The position numbers and the translations under genes were made by a program. DNA of 64,000 nucleotides from Pseudomonas fluorescens Q2-87 (GTDB lineage: Bacteria; Pseudomonadota; Gammaproteobacteria; Pseudomonadales; Pseudomonadaceae), in contig NZ_CM001558.1 of assembly GCF_000281895.1 (NCBI RefSeq), forward strand, positions 748,556 to 812,555, in the 5' to 3' direction. Every line of letters begins with the position of its first letter. The first letter of the stretch is position 1. Below the pieces are notes generated by a model. The model had not been told where the DNA came from, did no database searches, and saw only the letters and a program-made list of their open reading frames with translations. Shown one piece after another: positions 44,727-55,207 of the stretch.

Positions 44727-44752
44727 AGAGCCCGCAATTGCGGGCTTTCTTG
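44727..44752 (+). terminator. Terminator after tRNA-Leu
   Basis: AGCCCGC-AATT-GCGGGCT followed by a T-rich run. Confidence 0.88.
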
Positions 44753-44769
44753 TAGGTGGAAGGGTTACA

Positions 44770-44798
44770 TTGACCCTGTAATGGATCGGTCGTATACT
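44770..44798 (+). promoter_or_regulatory. Sigma-70 promoter of tRNA-fMet
   Basis: TTGACC at 44770-44775, a 17-base spacer, then TATACT at 44793-44798, followed by GC-rich sequence and the tRNA at 44815. This near-consensus promoter probably also drives rimP-nusA-infB when the downstream terminators are read through. Confidence 0.85.
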
Positions 44799-44814
44799 TC
44801 CGCCCCAGCTTTGT

Positions 44815-44891
<77 letters not shown>

Positions 44892-44900
44892 GTTTCAGGG

Positions 44901-44921
44901 GCCCCTTCCAAGGGGCTTTTT
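44901..44921 (+). terminator. Terminator after tRNA-fMet
   Basis: The stem GCCCCTT/AAGGGGC is followed by T5. Confidence 0.85.
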
Positions 44922-44967
44922 GTTAGCTGGACACTTTATAACGCCGCTGTTCGACGGCGTTTCAGGG

Positions 44968-44993
44968 ATGGGCGATTCGCCCATTTTTTTTTA
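44968..44993 (+). terminator. Second terminator in front of rimP
   Basis: ATGGGCG-ATT-CGCCCAT is followed by T9. Another hairpin (AACGCCG...CGGCGTT) precedes it at about 44939-44961. Two terminators in a row before rimP-nusA suggest controlled read-through into the operon. Confidence 0.88.
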
Positions 44994-45031
44994 TTTGCAC
45001 AGCATGCACAAACATGCACGAGGGGGTTCAG

Positions 45032-45490
45032 GTGTCGAGCAAGCTAGAACAGTTGCAGGCCTTGTTGGCCCCGGTGGTCGTGGCCCTTGGCTATGAATGC
45101 TGGGGTATTGAGTTTTCGGCTCAAGGTCGCCACTCACTGTTGCGCGTTTATATCGATAAGGAAGGCGGCGTGTTGGTGGACGATTGCGCCATCGTCAGCC
45201 GTCAGATCAGCGGTGTGTTGGATGTTGAAGATCCAATCACCTCCGAATACACCCTTGAAGTTTCCTCGCCTGGCATGGAACGCCCTCTGTTCACCCTTGA
45301 ACAGTTCGCTTCGTTTGCCGGTGAACAAGTGAAGATCAAGCTGCGCTCGCCCTTCGAAGGTCGACGCAACTTTCAAGGCCTTCTGCGCGGTGTAGAAGAG
45401 CAGGACGTCGTGGTGCAGGTAGATGACCATGAGTTCCTGTTGCCGATCGATATGATCGACAAGGCCAACATTATTCCCAGTTTTGACTGA
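45032..45490 (+). CDS. rimP: Ribosome maturation factor RimP
   Basis: 152 residues of the RimP/YhbC family ([60 protein letters not shown], with [11 protein letters not shown]). It is needed for 30S subunit maturation. GTG 45032 has GAGGGGG five bases upstream and gives the normal length. ATG 45014 does not. First gene of the nusA-infB operon. Confidence 0.96.
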   Translation: MSSKLEQLQALLAPVVVALGYECWGIEFSAQGRHSLLRVYIDKEGGVLVDDCAIVSRQISGVLDVEDPITSEYTLEVSSPGMERPLFTLEQFASFAGEQVKIKLRSPFEGRRNFQGLLRGVEEQDVVVQVDDHEFLLPIDMIDKANIIPSFD

Positions 45491-45549
45491 TACGTGCCAG
45501 ATACTGCGGATCCCGCGGATCCAATGGCTTGCGAAAGGCGAGGCGTACG

Positions 45550-47031
45550 ATGAGCAAAGAAGTACTGCTGGTTGTTGAGTCGGTATCCAATGAAAAGGGC
45601 GTACCGGCTAACGTTATTTTTGAAGCGCTGGAGCTGGCCCTGGCCACTGCTACCAAGAAGCGGTTCGAAGACGAAGTTGATTTGCGTGTGGAAATCAATC
45701 GTCACACGGGTGCCTATGAGACTTTCCGTCGCTGGACGGTGGTCGAGGAAGCCGACCTGGACGATCCGGCTATCGAAACCTGGCCGAGCAAGGTTGCAGA
45801 GACGCATCCTGGCGCCAAGGTTGGAGACGTAGTCGAAGAGAAAATCGAGTCCATCGAATTCGGTCGCATCGCTGCACAGACTGCCAAGCAGGTCATTGTG
45901 CAGAAAGTTCGAGAGGCCGAGCGTGCACAGGTGGTCGACGCATATCGCGAGCGCCTGGGCGAAATCATCTCCGGCACCGTGAAAAAAGTCACCCGCGACA
46001 ACGTGATCGTCGACTTGGGCAACAACGCCGAAGCGTTGCTGGCTCGTGAAGACATCATTTCCCGCGAAACTTTCCGGGTCGGCGTGCGCCTGCGTGCGCT
46101 GCTCAAGGAAATCCGCACCGAGAACCGCGGCCCGCAGCTGATCCTGTCGCGTACCGCGCCGGAAATGCTGATCGAGTTGTTCCGCATCGAAGTGCCGGAA
46201 ATTGCTGAAGGCCTGATCGAAGTAATGGCCGCCTCCCGTGATCCGGGTTCGCGTGCCAAGATCGCGGTCCGCTCCAAGGACAAACGCATCGACCCGCAAG
46301 GTGCCTGCATCGGCATGCGTGGTTCGCGTGTCCAGGCCGTATCCGGCGAGTTGGGCGGCGAGCGCGTGGACATCGTCCTGTGGGACGACAACCCGGCTCA
46401 GTTCGTGATCAATGCCATGTCGCCTGCTGAAGTGGCGGCAATTATCGTCGACGAAGATGCCCATGCCATGGACATCGCCGTAGGCGCAGACAATCTCGCT
46501 CAGGCCATCGGTCGCGGTGGTCAGAACGTGCGTCTGGCCAGCCAATTGACTGGTTGGACCTTGAACGTGATGACCGAATCGGACATCCAGGCTAAGCAGC
46601 AAGCTGAAACCGGCGACATCCTGCGCAACTTCATCGAAGAGCTTGAAGTCGATGAAGAACTGGCGCAGGTGCTGGTGGATGAAGGCTTTACCAGCCTGGA
46701 AGAGATTGCCTACGTACCGGTGGAGGAAATGCTCAACATCGACGGCTTTGACGAGGAAATCGTCAACGAGCTTCGCGCTCGGGCCAAGGATCGTTTGTTG
46801 ACCAAAGCCATCGCTACTGAGGAAAAGCTGGCAGACGCCCATCCGGCCGAAGACCTGCTCTCGCTTGAGGGCATGGACAAGGATTTGGCGATGGAACTGG
46901 CGGTGCGCGGCGTAATTACCCGCGAAGACCTGGCCGAGCAGTCTATTGACGACCTGCTCGACATCGACGGCATTGACGATGATCGTGCCGGCAAGTTGAT
47001 CATGGCCGCCCGAGCCCACTGGTTCGAGTAA
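45550..47031 (+). CDS. nusA: Transcription termination/antitermination factor NusA
   Basis: 493 residues. The layout is an N-terminal polymerase-binding domain (about 1-125), an S1 domain (about 135-200), and KH1 and KH2 (about 230-345, with [28 protein letters not shown] and [15 protein letters not shown]). Two acidic C-terminal repeats follow (about 360-490). It modulates pausing, termination and antitermination. ATG 45550 ([13 protein letters not shown]) is the family start. Confidence 0.98.
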   Translation: MSKEVLLVVESVSNEKGVPANVIFEALELALATATKKRFEDEVDLRVEINRHTGAYETFRRWTVVEEADLDDPAIETWPSKVAETHPGAKVGDVVEEKIESIEFGRIAAQTAKQVIVQKVREAERAQVVDAYRERLGEIISGTVKKVTRDNVIVDLGNNAEALLAREDIISRETFRVGVRLRALLKEIRTENRGPQLILSRTAPEMLIELFRIEVPEIAEGLIEVMAASRDPGSRAKIAVRSKDKRIDPQGACIGMRGSRVQAVSGELGGERVDIVLWDDNPAQFVINAMSPAEVAAIIVDEDAHAMDIAVGADNLAQAIGRGGQNVRLASQLTGWTLNVMTESDIQAKQQAETGDILRNFIEELEVDEELAQVLVDEGFTSLEEIAYVPVEEMLNIDGFDEEIVNELRARAKDRLLTKAIATEEKLADAHPAEDLLSLEGMDKDLAMELAVRGVITREDLAEQSIDDLLDIDGIDDDRAGKLIMAARAHWFE

Positions 47032-47058
47032 TTAGGCGCGGCCTGAGGAGAGAAGTGC

Positions 47059-49581
47059 ATGACGCAAGTCACGGTGAAACAACTGGCCGATGAGGTCAAA
47101 ACACCGGTAGAGCGCCTGTTGCAGCAGATGCGTGAGGCAGGTCTGCCGCACACCGCCGCCGAGGAACATGTGACCGACAGTGAGAAGCAGTCCCTGCTGA
47201 CTCACTTGAAGAGCAGTCACAAGGCGAAAGTGGAAGAACCACGCAAGATCACTCTGCAGCGTAAAACCACCAGCACCCTGCGTGTTGCCGGTAGCAAGAG
47301 CATCAGCGTTGAAGTCCGCAAGAAGAAAGTCTTCGTACAGCGCAGCCCGGAAGAAATCGAAGCCGAGCGCAAACGTGAACTGGAAGAACGTCGCGCAGTA
47401 GAAAATGCTGCACGTCAGAAGGCTGAAGAAGAAGCCAAGCGTCGCGCCGAAGAAGAAGCGCGTCGCCAGCCTGCTGCTGCGCCATCCGCTCCGGCCGAAG
47501 CTGTTGCGGCACCTGCCGCGGCGGCCGAGCCTGTTCGCGAAAGCGCTCCGGTCCAGGCGCCAGCGCCTGCACCTGTGGCTGATGCCCGTAAACGCGATGA
47601 ACAGCGTCGTCCCGATAAGCCACGTGCCGACGACAACCGTCGTGGCAGCAGCGATGGCGAGCGCAAAAACGCTCCTCATCGTGCTTCGGTCAAGGAAAAG
47701 GCGCCGGCACCACGTGTTGCGCCACGTACTACCGATGAAGAGAGCGATGGCTTCCGTCGCGGCGGTCGCGGCAAGGCCAAGCTGAAGAAACGCAACGCTC
47801 ACGGTTTCCAGAGCCCAACCGGCCCGGTCGTGCGTGAAGTGAAGATCGGCGAGACCATCACTGTGGGCGATCTGGCCCAGCAGATGTCGGTCAAGGCTGC
47901 TGAAATCATCAAGTTCATGTTCAAGCTGGGCACGCCAGCCACCATCAACCAGGTACTGGATCAGGAAACTGCCCAACTGGTTGCTGAAGAGCTGGGCCAC
48001 AAAGTGACCCTGGTCAGCGACACGGCCCTGGAAGATTCCCTGGCCGAGTCCCTGAAGTTTGAAGGCGAGGCGGTTTCCCGTGCGCCGGTCGTGACCGTAA
48101 TGGGCCACGTTGACCACGGTAAAACTTCCCTGCTCGACTATATCCGTCGTGCCAAGGTTGCGGCAGGTGAGGCTGGCGGTATTACCCAGCACATCGGCGC
48201 CTACCACGTTGAAACCGACCGCGGCATGGTGACGTTCCTCGACACCCCGGGTCACGCCGCGTTTACCGCGATGCGTGCCCGTGGTGCCAAGGCGACCGAC
48301 ATTGTGATCCTGGTGGTCGCAGCGGACGACGGCGTGATGCCGCAAACCATCGAAGCGGTCCAGCATGCCAAGGCAGCTGGCGTGCCGCTGGTGGTTGCGG
48401 TGAACAAGATCGACAAGCCGGGTGCTGACCTCGATCGCATCCGTAGCGAATTGTCGGTTCACGGCGTGACTTCTGAAGAGTGGGGCGGCGACACTCCATT
48501 CGTTCCGGTCTCCGCGAAAATGGGTACCGGCGTCGACGAACTGCTCGAAGCCGTCCTGCTGCAAGCCGAGGTTCTGGAGTTGACCGCTACACCTTCGGCT
48601 CCTGGCCGTGGTGTGGTTGTTGAGTCCCGTCTCGACAAAGGCCGTGGCCCGGTTGCAACGGTCCTGGTTCAAGACGGTACCCTGCGTCAAGGCGACATGG
48701 TGTTGGTCGGTTCGAACTACGGCCGTGTGCGTGCCATGCTCGACGAGAACGGCAAGCCAATCAAGGAAGCCGGTCCGGCTATCCCGGTCGAGATTCTCGG
48801 CCTGGACGGTACCCCGGACGCTGGCGACGAGATGAGCGTTGTGGCTGACGAGAAGAAAGCCCGTGAAGTGGCTCTGTTCCGTCAAGGCAAGTTCCGCGAA
48901 GTCAAACTGGCTCGCGCTCACGCCGGCAAGCTGGAAAACATCTTCGAGAACATGGGCCAGGAAGAGAAGAAGACGCTCAACATCGTCCTCAAATCCGACG
49001 TCCGTGGTTCGCTCGAAGCGTTGAACGGCGCCTTGAACGGCCTGGGTAACGACGAAGTGCAAGTGCGCGTGGTCGGTGGCGGTGTCGGTGGTATCACCGA
49101 ATCCGACGCCAACCTGGCACTGGCTTCCAACGCTGTACTGTTCGGCTTCAACGTGCGTGCCGATGCCGGCGCTCGCAAGATCGTCGAGCAGGAAGGCCTG
49201 GACATGCGTTACTACAACGTGATCTACGACATCATCGAAGACGTCAAGAAAGCCTTGACCGGTATGTTGGGCAGCGACGTGCGGGAGAACATCCTGGGCG
49301 TGGCCGAAGTTCGCGACGTGTTCCGTTCGCCGAAGTTCGGTGCCATCGCCGGTTGCATGGTGATCGAAGGTGTTGTTCACCGTAACCGTCCGATCCGTGT
49401 ACTGCGCGAAGACATCGTTATCTTCGAAGGCGAGCTGGAATCGCTGCGTCGCTTCAAGGATGACGCTTCCGAAGTTCGTGCCGGCATGGAATGCGGTATT
49501 GGCGTCAAGAGCTACAACGACGTCAAGGTCGGCGACAAGATCGAAGTCTTCGAGAAGGTCCAGGTTGCTCGCAGCCTCTAA
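47059..49581 (+). CDS. infB: Translation initiation factor IF-2
   Basis: 840 residues. An N-terminal IF2N domain (about 1-50) is followed by a charged Glu/Lys/Ala/Arg-rich linker (about 95-250) and a second IF2N domain. The GTPase domain begins about 343 ([30 protein letters not shown]). C-terminal domains bind fMet-tRNA. It places initiator tRNA, encoded upstream at 44815-44891, on the 30S subunit. Confidence 0.98.
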   Translation: MTQVTVKQLADEVKTPVERLLQQMREAGLPHTAAEEHVTDSEKQSLLTHLKSSHKAKVEEPRKITLQRKTTSTLRVAGSKSISVEVRKKKVFVQRSPEEIEAERKRELEERRAVENAARQKAEEEAKRRAEEEARRQPAAAPSAPAEAVAAPAAAAEPVRESAPVQAPAPAPVADARKRDEQRRPDKPRADDNRRGSSDGERKNAPHRASVKEKAPAPRVAPRTTDEESDGFRRGGRGKAKLKKRNAHGFQSPTGPVVREVKIGETITVGDLAQQMSVKAAEIIKFMFKLGTPATINQVLDQETAQLVAEELGHKVTLVSDTALEDSLAESLKFEGEAVSRAPVVTVMGHVDHGKTSLLDYIRRAKVAAGEAGGITQHIGAYHVETDRGMVTFLDTPGHAAFTAMRARGAKATDIVILVVAADDGVMPQTIEAVQHAKAAGVPLVVAVNKIDKPGADLDRIRSELSVHGVTSEEWGGDTPFVPVSAKMGTGVDELLEAVLLQAEVLELTATPSAPGRGVVVESRLDKGRGPVATVLVQDGTLRQGDMVLVGSNYGRVRAMLDENGKPIKEAGPAIPVEILGLDGTPDAGDEMSVVADEKKAREVALFRQGKFREVKLARAHAGKLENIFENMGQEEKKTLNIVLKSDVRGSLEALNGALNGLGNDEVQVRVVGGGVGGITESDANLALASNAVLFGFNVRADAGARKIVEQEGLDMRYYNVIYDIIEDVKKALTGMLGSDVRENILGVAEVRDVFRSPKFGAIAGCMVIEGVVHRNRPIRVLREDIVIFEGELESLRRFKDDASEVRAGMECGIGVKSYNDVKVGDKIEVFEKVQVARSL

Positions 49582-49650
49582 CTCGCGCACTTCAAGAGCC
49601 GCGTCGGGAAGTTGCATGAACATGCGCTGCCTGGCTGGCGGACTCTAAAC

Positions 49651-49688
49651 GCAGCGCCCGGTCTGGCTTTTGCCAGGCCGGGCGTTTG
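49651..49688 (+). terminator. Strong hairpin between infB and rbfA
   Basis: A 13-bp stem CGCCCGGTCTGGC/GCCAGGCCGGGCG (one G-U) with loop TTTT, followed by only three T residues. It lies inside an operon, so it probably reduces or processes transcript rather than stopping it fully. Confidence 0.7.
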
Positions 49689-49740
49689 CCGCTTTCAGAC
49701 CTTGCGGGTTTCGCCGTGGGGCAGTAACAGGTAACAAGAC

Positions 49741-50142
49741 ATGGCAAAAGAATATAGCCGTACCCAACGAATCGGCGATCAGATGCAGCGCGAGCTGGCC
49801 CAACTGATCCGTCGCGAAGTCAAAGACCCGCGCGTCGGCTTGGTCACCATCACCGCAGTGGAAGTCAGTCGTGACGTCGGTCACGCCAAGATCTTCATCA
49901 CCGTGATGGGCCAGGACAGCGCCGAGGAAATCGCCCAGAGCATCAAGGTGCTCAATTCGGCTGCCGGCTTCCTGCGCATGCAGCTGGCCCGTGAGATGAA
50001 GCTGCGCAGCGTTCCACAGCTGCACTTCCATTACGACGAAAGCGTCGTGCGAGGAGCGCATCTGTCGGCGTTGATCGAGCGCGCCGTGGCTGAAGACAGC
50101 CAGCACCCGGTTGCGGCTGAACCCGAAGACACCAAGGAGTAA
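49741..50142 (+). CDS. rbfA: 30S ribosome-binding factor RbfA
   Basis: 133 residues of the KH-like RbfA fold: [53 protein letters not shown]. It acts in late 16S rRNA maturation and cold adaptation. It is separated from infB by 159 bp holding the hairpin at 49651-49688, and truB starts three bases after it. Confidence 0.96.
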   Translation: MAKEYSRTQRIGDQMQRELAQLIRREVKDPRVGLVTITAVEVSRDVGHAKIFITVMGQDSAEEIAQSIKVLNSAAGFLRMQLAREMKLRSVPQLHFHYDESVVRGAHLSALIERAVAEDSQHPVAAEPEDTKE

Positions 50143-50145
50143 TCG

Positions 50146-51063
50146 GTGGCTCAGGTCAAACGTATCCGTCGTAACGTCAGCGGTATCATCCTGCTCGACA
50201 AACCGTTGGGATTCACCTCCAACGCGGCGTTGCAGAAGGTTCGCTGGCTGCTCAACGCTGAAAAGGCCGGTCACACCGGCAGCCTCGATCCGCTGGCCAC
50301 CGGTGTGTTGCCGTTGTGCTTCGGCGAAGCGACCAAGTTCTCGCAATACCTGCTCGATTCCGATAAGGGTTATGAAACCCTGGCGCAACTGGGCAAGACC
50401 ACCACCACGGCGGACGCCGAGGGTGAGGTTTTGCTGGAGCGTCCGGTGACCGTTGGTCAGGCGGATGTCGAGGCTGTATTGCCGCGTTTTCGTGGGCAAA
50501 TCAGCCAGATACCGCCGATGTACTCTGCCCTCAAGCGTGATGGCCAGCCGTTGTACAAGTTGGCTCGTGCAGGCGAAGTAGTGGAGCGTGAACCGCGTTC
50601 TGTTACTATTGCGCGCTTGGAATTACTGGCCTTTGACGGTAATACTGCACGGCTCGCCGTGGATTGCAGCAAGGGCACCTATATCCGGACCCTGGTGGAG
50701 GATATCGGCGAGCAGCTCGGCTGTGGCGCGTACGTGGCTCAATTGCGACGGACCCAGGCCGGGCCTTTCACGTTGGCCCAGACGGTCACGCTGGAAGAGC
50801 TCGAAGCGGTACACGCCGAAGGCGGCAACGAAGCGGTCGACCGTTTCCTGATGCCATCGGACAGCGGATTGCTGGATTGGCCGTTGCTGCAATTCTCGGA
50901 ACACAGCGCGTTCTACTGGCTCAACGGCCAGCCGGTACGTGCCCCGGATGCGCCGAAGTTCGGCATGGTACGGGTACAGGATCACAATGGTCGCTTCATC
51001 GGTATCGGTGAAGTGAGCGAAGACGGGCGGATCGCGCCGCGTCGACTGATTCGGTCAGAATGA
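50146..51063 (+). CDS. truB: tRNA pseudouridine-55 synthase TruB
   Basis: 305 residues. [22 protein letters not shown] is followed by the catalytic Asp48 in [15 protein letters not shown] (same number as E. coli). A C-terminal PUA-like domain lies about 250-305. It makes pseudouridine 55 in the T loop of elongator tRNAs. The start is GTG at 50146 after AAGGAG in the end of rbfA, so the two are translationally close. Confidence 0.97.
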   Translation: MAQVKRIRRNVSGIILLDKPLGFTSNAALQKVRWLLNAEKAGHTGSLDPLATGVLPLCFGEATKFSQYLLDSDKGYETLAQLGKTTTTADAEGEVLLERPVTVGQADVEAVLPRFRGQISQIPPMYSALKRDGQPLYKLARAGEVVEREPRSVTIARLELLAFDGNTARLAVDCSKGTYIRTLVEDIGEQLGCGAYVAQLRRTQAGPFTLAQTVTLEELEAVHAEGGNEAVDRFLMPSDSGLLDWPLLQFSEHSAFYWLNGQPVRAPDAPKFGMVRVQDHNGRFIGIGEVSEDGRIAPRRLIRSE

Positions 51064-51202
51064 CCGGAACCAGCCTGCGTAACAGCAGGTTGGCGAGTGT
51101 GGCTGTTAACAGGCATGGTCACTACTCATTTTTAGATACAGGGATTTGTCCCTGGCCTGTTGAAACCGCCCCTGGGTGGTTTCCTGATAGAAGGATTGCC
51201 TC

Positions 51203-51472
51203 ATGGCTCTCGACGTTCAAGAAAAAGCACAAATCGTAGCTGACTACCAGCAAGCTGTTGGTGACACTGGTTCGCCAGAAGTGCAAGTTGCACTGCTGAC
51301 CCACAACATCAACAAGCTGCAAGGTCACTTCAAGGCCAACGGTAAAGATCACCACTCCCGTCGTGGTCTGATCCGCATGGTAAACCAGCGCCGTAAGCTG
51401 CTGGACTACCTGAAAGGCAAGGATCTGGGTCGTTATCAGACTCTGATCGGTCGCCTGGGTCTGCGTCGCTAA
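51203..51472 (+). CDS. rpsO: 30S ribosomal protein S15
   Basis: 89 residues, the family length: [44 protein letters not shown]...[23 protein letters not shown]. It binds 16S rRNA early in 30S assembly. In E. coli it represses its own translation through a leader pseudoknot. The 139-bp leader here (51064-51202) is GC-rich and foldable, but I did not establish such a pseudoknot. Confidence 0.98.
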   Translation: MALDVQEKAQIVADYQQAVGDTGSPEVQVALLTHNINKLQGHFKANGKDHHSRRGLIRMVNQRRKLLDYLKGKDLGRYQTLIGRLGLRR

Positions 51473-51510
51473 TAAGCGATTGCGCTAGAGGTTGGTTGTT
51501 TGTCGTGTGC

Positions 51511-51531
51511 CGGTGGGATTCCCGCCGGCCC
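51511..51531 (+). terminator. Hairpin in the rpsO-pnp spacer
   Basis: GCCGGTGGG/CCCGCCGGC with loop ATT and no T run. In E. coli the equivalent position holds the rpsO terminator and an RNase III site that controls pnp, so a processing role is plausible. Confidence 0.6.
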
Positions 51532-51666
51532 ATGGCAGGCTCCCAGCCTCAAGTTTTATCTGGATACACGTTTTGCCCTGGACAAGGGTCGGGCCGATTC
51601 CCGACATTGCCCAAGAATTTCGCAAGAAGACAAGTTCCCCAAGAGCCACAAAGAAGGTAGGACACC

Positions 51667-53772
51667 GTGAACCCGGTCATTAAAAAATTCCAGTTCGGTC
51701 AATCGACCGTTACCCTCGAGACAGGCCGTATCGCCCGTCAGGCTTCCGGCGCAGTGCTGGTCACCGTTGACGACGACGTCAGCGTATTGGTGACCGTTGT
51801 TGGTGCCAAGCAAGCCGATCCAGGCAAGGGCTTCTTCCCTCTGTCTGTTCACTACCAGGAAAAGACTTACGCTGCCGGTAAGATCCCTGGCGGTTTCTTC
51901 AAGCGCGAAGGCCGTCCTTCCGAGAAAGAAACCCTGACTTCCCGACTGATCGACCGTCCGATCCGTCCGCTGTTTCCAGAAGGTTTCATGAACGAAGTGC
52001 AGGTTGTCTGCACCGTCGTTTCCACCAGCAAGAAAACCGATCCGGACATCGCTGCGATGATCGGTACCTCGGCTGCGCTGGCAATCTCCGGTATTCCTTT
52101 CGATGGCCCGATCGGCGCTGCCCGCGTCGCGTTCCACGAAAGCACCGGCTACCTGCTGAACCCGACCTACGAGCAACTGAAAGCTTCGAGCCTGGACATG
52201 GTCGTTGCCGGTACCTCGGAAGCCGTATTGATGGTTGAATCGGAAGCCAAAGAGCTGACCGAAGACCAGATGCTGGGCGCCGTCCTGTTTGCTCACGACG
52301 AGTTCCAGGTCGTGATCAACGCTGTCAAAGAACTGGCTGCCGAAGCTGCCAAGCCAACCTGGACCTGGGCTCCACAGCCAGAAGCCACCGCACTGCTGGG
52401 CGCGATCCGTGCCGAGTTCGGCGAAGCGATCTCCCAGGCCTACACCATCACCATCAAGGCCGACCGTTATGCACGCCTGGGTGAGTTGAAAGACCAGGTC
52501 GTTGCCAAGCTGTCCGGTGAAGAAGGCCAGCCATCTGCCGCTGAAGTCAAAGCTGCTTTCGGCGAGATCGAATACCGCACCGTTCGCGAAAACATCGTCA
52601 ACGGCAAGCCACGTATCGACGGTCGCGACACCCGCACCGTACGTCCGCTGAACATCGAAGTCGGCGTCCTGCCAAAGACCCACGGTTCGGCTTTGTTCAC
52701 CCGTGGCGAAACCCAGGCGCTGGTCGTTGCAACACTGGGCACCGCCCGTGACGCGCAACTGCTGGATACCCTGGAAGGCGAAAAGAAAGACCCGTTCATG
52801 CTGCACTACAACTTCCCTCCGTTCTCGGTGGGCGAGTGTGGCCGGATGGGTGGCGCCGGTCGCCGCGAAATCGGCCACGGCCGTCTGGCCCGTCGTTCGG
52901 TCCAGGCCATGCTGCCAGCCGCTGACGTGTTCCCATACACCATTCGCGTGGTATCGGAAATCACCGAGTCCAACGGTTCGAGCTCGATGGCTTCGGTCTG
53001 CGGCGCTTCCCTGGCCCTGATGGACGCCGGTGTGCCGATGAAGGCGCCGGTTGCCGGTATCGCCATGGGCCTGGTGAAAGAAGGCGAGAAATTCGCCGTC
53101 CTGACCGACATCCTGGGTGACGAAGACCACCTGGGCGACATGGACTTCAAAGTGGCCGGTACCGCCAAAGGCGTCACCGCACTGCAGATGGACATCAAGA
53201 TCAAGGGCATCACCGAAGAAATCATGGAGATCGCCCTGGGCCAAGCCCTGGAAGCGCGCCTGAACATCCTCGGCCAGATGAACCAGATCATTGGTCAGTC
53301 TCGCACTGAACTGTCGGAAAACGCTCCGACCATGATCGCGATGAAGATCGACACCGACAAAATCCGTGATGTCATCGGTAAAGGCGGCGCGACCATCCGT
53401 GCGATCTGCGAAGAAACCAAGGCTTCGATCGACATCGAAGACGACGGTTCGATCAAGATCTTCGGCGAAACCAAGGAAGCGGCAGAAGCAGCACGCCAGC
53501 GCGTCCTGGGCATCACCGCAGAAGCCGAGATCGGCAAGATCTACGTCGGCAAGGTTGAACGCATCGTCGACTTCGGCGCGTTCGTCAACATCCTGCCAGG
53601 CAAGGATGGTCTGGTTCACATCTCCATGCTGAGCGATGCTCGTGTCGAGAAAGTGACCGACATCCTGAAGGAAGGCCAGGAAGTGGAAGTGTTGGTACTG
53701 GACGTGGACAACCGCGGCCGTATCAAGCTGTCCATCAAGGACGTCGCAGCAGCCAAGGCATCGGGCGTTTAA
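51667..53772 (+). CDS. pnp: Polyribonucleotide nucleotidyltransferase (PNPase)
   Basis: 701 residues. Two RNase PH domains (about 1-215 and 310-540), a KH domain (about 555-610: [25 protein letters not shown]) and an S1 domain (about 620-690: [32 protein letters not shown]). It degrades RNA 3' to 5' with phosphate and forms the degradosome with RNase E. A clean GTG start at 51667 follows a GAAGGTAGG ribosome site. Confidence 0.98.
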   Translation: MNPVIKKFQFGQSTVTLETGRIARQASGAVLVTVDDDVSVLVTVVGAKQADPGKGFFPLSVHYQEKTYAAGKIPGGFFKREGRPSEKETLTSRLIDRPIRPLFPEGFMNEVQVVCTVVSTSKKTDPDIAAMIGTSAALAISGIPFDGPIGAARVAFHESTGYLLNPTYEQLKASSLDMVVAGTSEAVLMVESEAKELTEDQMLGAVLFAHDEFQVVINAVKELAAEAAKPTWTWAPQPEATALLGAIRAEFGEAISQAYTITIKADRYARLGELKDQVVAKLSGEEGQPSAAEVKAAFGEIEYRTVRENIVNGKPRIDGRDTRTVRPLNIEVGVLPKTHGSALFTRGETQALVVATLGTARDAQLLDTLEGEKKDPFMLHYNFPPFSVGECGRMGGAGRREIGHGRLARRSVQAMLPAADVFPYTIRVVSEITESNGSSSMASVCGASLALMDAGVPMKAPVAGIAMGLVKEGEKFAVLTDILGDEDHLGDMDFKVAGTAKGVTALQMDIKIKGITEEIMEIALGQALEARLNILGQMNQIIGQSRTELSENAPTMIAMKIDTDKIRDVIGKGGATIRAICEETKASIDIEDDGSIKIFGETKEAAEAARQRVLGITAEAEIGKIYVGKVERIVDFGAFVNILPGKDGLVHISMLSDARVEKVTDILKEGQEVEVLVLDVDNRGRIKLSIKDVAAAKASGV

Positions 53773-53801
53773 TTACCCCTTCGCTTAGCTGTTGAACAAG
53801 C

Positions 53802-53830
53802 AAACGCCCCGACTGGTTCGGGGCGTTTTG
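53802..53830 (+). terminator. Terminator of the rimP-pnp operon
   Basis: AAACGCCCCGA pairs perfectly with TCGGGGCGTTT, followed by one more T, 30 bp after the pnp stop. Confidence 0.9.
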
Positions 53831-53897
53831 CTGTGTGCACGAAATCACCGTGCCGCAGGTTGCCTGCCCCCAAGGTCAGTGCTAGGTTTAGCCCACC

Positions 53898-53973
53898 GCC
53901 CGTGTAGCTCAGCCGGTAGAGCAGCGCACTCGTAACGCGAAGGTCGCAGGTTCGATTCCTGTCTCGGGCACCA
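53898..53973 (+). tRNA. tRNA-Thr (CGT)
   Basis: 76 nt with CCA. The D arm is AGCTCAGCCGGTAGAGC, the anticodon arm GCGCACTCGTAACGCG with anticodon CGT, and the T arm GCAGGTTCGATTCCTGT. The acceptor has one U-U mismatch at pair 6. Confidence 0.95.
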
Positions 53974-53982
53974 TCCCCCTCG

Positions 53983-54527
53983 TTATTTTACCTTCCTGCT
54001 CAGTTCTTCGACCGTACGCTTGAGCTGATCCATCTCGCGATCCTGATCGCTGAGTTCCCGTTTCAGGGAAGAAATCTCGTTGTTGTTCGAGCTTGAACTG
54101 GAGCCGCTGTTGCGCTTGAGTTCTTCCACTTGTTTGCCCGGTCGTTCAGATCGCGTTCCTGTTCCTTGATAGTGCGCTTGAGATCCTCAATCTCCTTGCT
54201 GCTGGAGGAGGAGCTGGAACCACTGTTGCGCTTGAACTCCTCAATTAGGCGTGCCTGATCGCTGAGTGTGCGCTTCTGGTTTTCCAGTTCGGAGGCATTA
54301 TCCTCCACGGCCTTTGGCAGTTTTTCCAACGCTGTGACACTGACGTTGGTGTTGACGAGTGTGTACTTGTCATTTGAGTAGCGAAGGGCAGGAATGGTGT
54401 CGGAAAAGAGCGGAAAGTCGGAGATGACTTCGACAGCCGCTTGAGCAGCGCCGATCAAAGTCAGGTTGCCTAGAAGAAGGGTCACGGTAGCAAGCCGGGT
54501 CGACGAACGTTTCGAAAAGCTGCGCAT
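53983..54527 (-). pseudogene. Secreted coiled-coil protein with a one-base frameshift
   Basis: MRSFSKRSSTRLATVTLLLG... is a signal peptide (cleavage near AQAA). A short folded region follows, then a heptad-rich coiled coil. The present frame derails after EQERDLNDRA and stops at 54063. Adding one base in the AAA run at 54133-54135 (plus-strand TTT) restores QVEELKRNSGSSSSSNNNEISSLKREL...QLKRTVEELSRKVK with a stop at 53983. The two coiled-coil units (each with LKRNSGSSSS and a Lys/Glu-rich helix) are near duplicates of about 37 residues. Probably periplasmic; family not recognised. A sequencing error in the homopolymer is possible. Confidence 0.6.
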
Positions 54528-54827
54528 CACTGGGTTCCTTGTGAAGTGCTGACATGGCACATCGCTATGACTGGTTGTTCTGACAGTTGTTCCTGGGGCC
54601 TCGGCTTCTTTTACGTATGTTTTTTGTGGGATAGATGTAAAGAGCCGTGTAAATCGTCAGCAAAACATCCTATATTCAGTGCCTGCATGTGCATCGCCCA
54701 GCAGTTTTCAGATGATCCCCGAATGGTTCTGAAGGCCAGGTAAACCGGGCTTCACACGGTTTTCTGCGTCAGAGAGATCCTTGATGATCCAGATCCATCT
54801 TCCATTCCCCAGATCAGCGAGAACGCC
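54528..54827. other. Stretch without a recognisable gene
   Basis: Divergent upstream region between the coiled-coil gene and the DUF6388-like gene. It must contain both promoters. Short frames here lack ribosome sites. Confidence 0.5.
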
Positions 54828-55133
54828 ATGACCGTTAAAGCATTGACCCAAGAAGCCAGGCACGAAGAAGCGCTGAAAAAATACGTACTGGATGCACCTC
54901 AGTTGCTGGAAGAGATCAAGGACTTGCCCGCCGACGATCAAAAAGACCAGATCCAATGGGCATTCGAAGATGAGGCCGAAGCCCAGGGGCTGCAGCCTTG
55001 GGAATTGACGCTCAGGTACACCAGCACGCCTGAAGAATTCGAGGCGCAGCGCCTTGCGTTGCACAAAGAGGCGGCCGAGGTGTTGGGTGTGGAATGGGAT
55101 GAGTACTGCGAGATGAACAATCTTGTAGTTTAA
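54828..55133 (+). CDS. DUF6388-like small protein
   Basis: A 101-residue acidic, helical cytoplasmic protein: TVKALTQEARHEEALKKYVLDAPQLLEEIKDL...DQIQWAFEDEAEAQGLQPWELTLRY. The QIQWAFEDxAxxxGLxPWELTLRY block is what I associate with the Pseudomonas DUF6388 family. Function unknown. Stands alone between divergent and convergent neighbours. Confidence 0.65.
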   Translation: MTVKALTQEARHEEALKKYVLDAPQLLEEIKDLPADDQKDQIQWAFEDEAEAQGLQPWELTLRYTSTPEEFEAQRLALHKEAAEVLGVEWDEYCEMNNLVV

Positions 55134-55136
55134 GAG

Positions 55137-55206
55137 CAGCTACAAGCTACAAGCTGCAAGACAAGCACGGAGCGGCTTGAAGCTTGCAGCTTGGGGCTTG
55201 ACGCTG
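55137..55206. repeat. AGCTTGCAGCTT-type repeat with inverted arms
   Basis: AGCTACAAGCTACAAGCTGCAAG on the left and CTTGAAGCTTGCAGCTTGGGGCTTGACGCT on the right form an imperfect hairpin made of repeated AGCT-TG units, lying between convergent genes. Such AGCTT-rich palindromes are common intergenic repeats in pseudomonads. It may serve as the terminator for both genes. Confidence 0.65.
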
Positions 55207-55207
55207 C

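Noticed and set aside
47032..49623. An 863-codon frame antisense to infB, and a 687-codon frame antisense to pnp (51556-53619)
   Set aside because: Both are mirror frames of highly expressed genes with conserved products on the plus strand.
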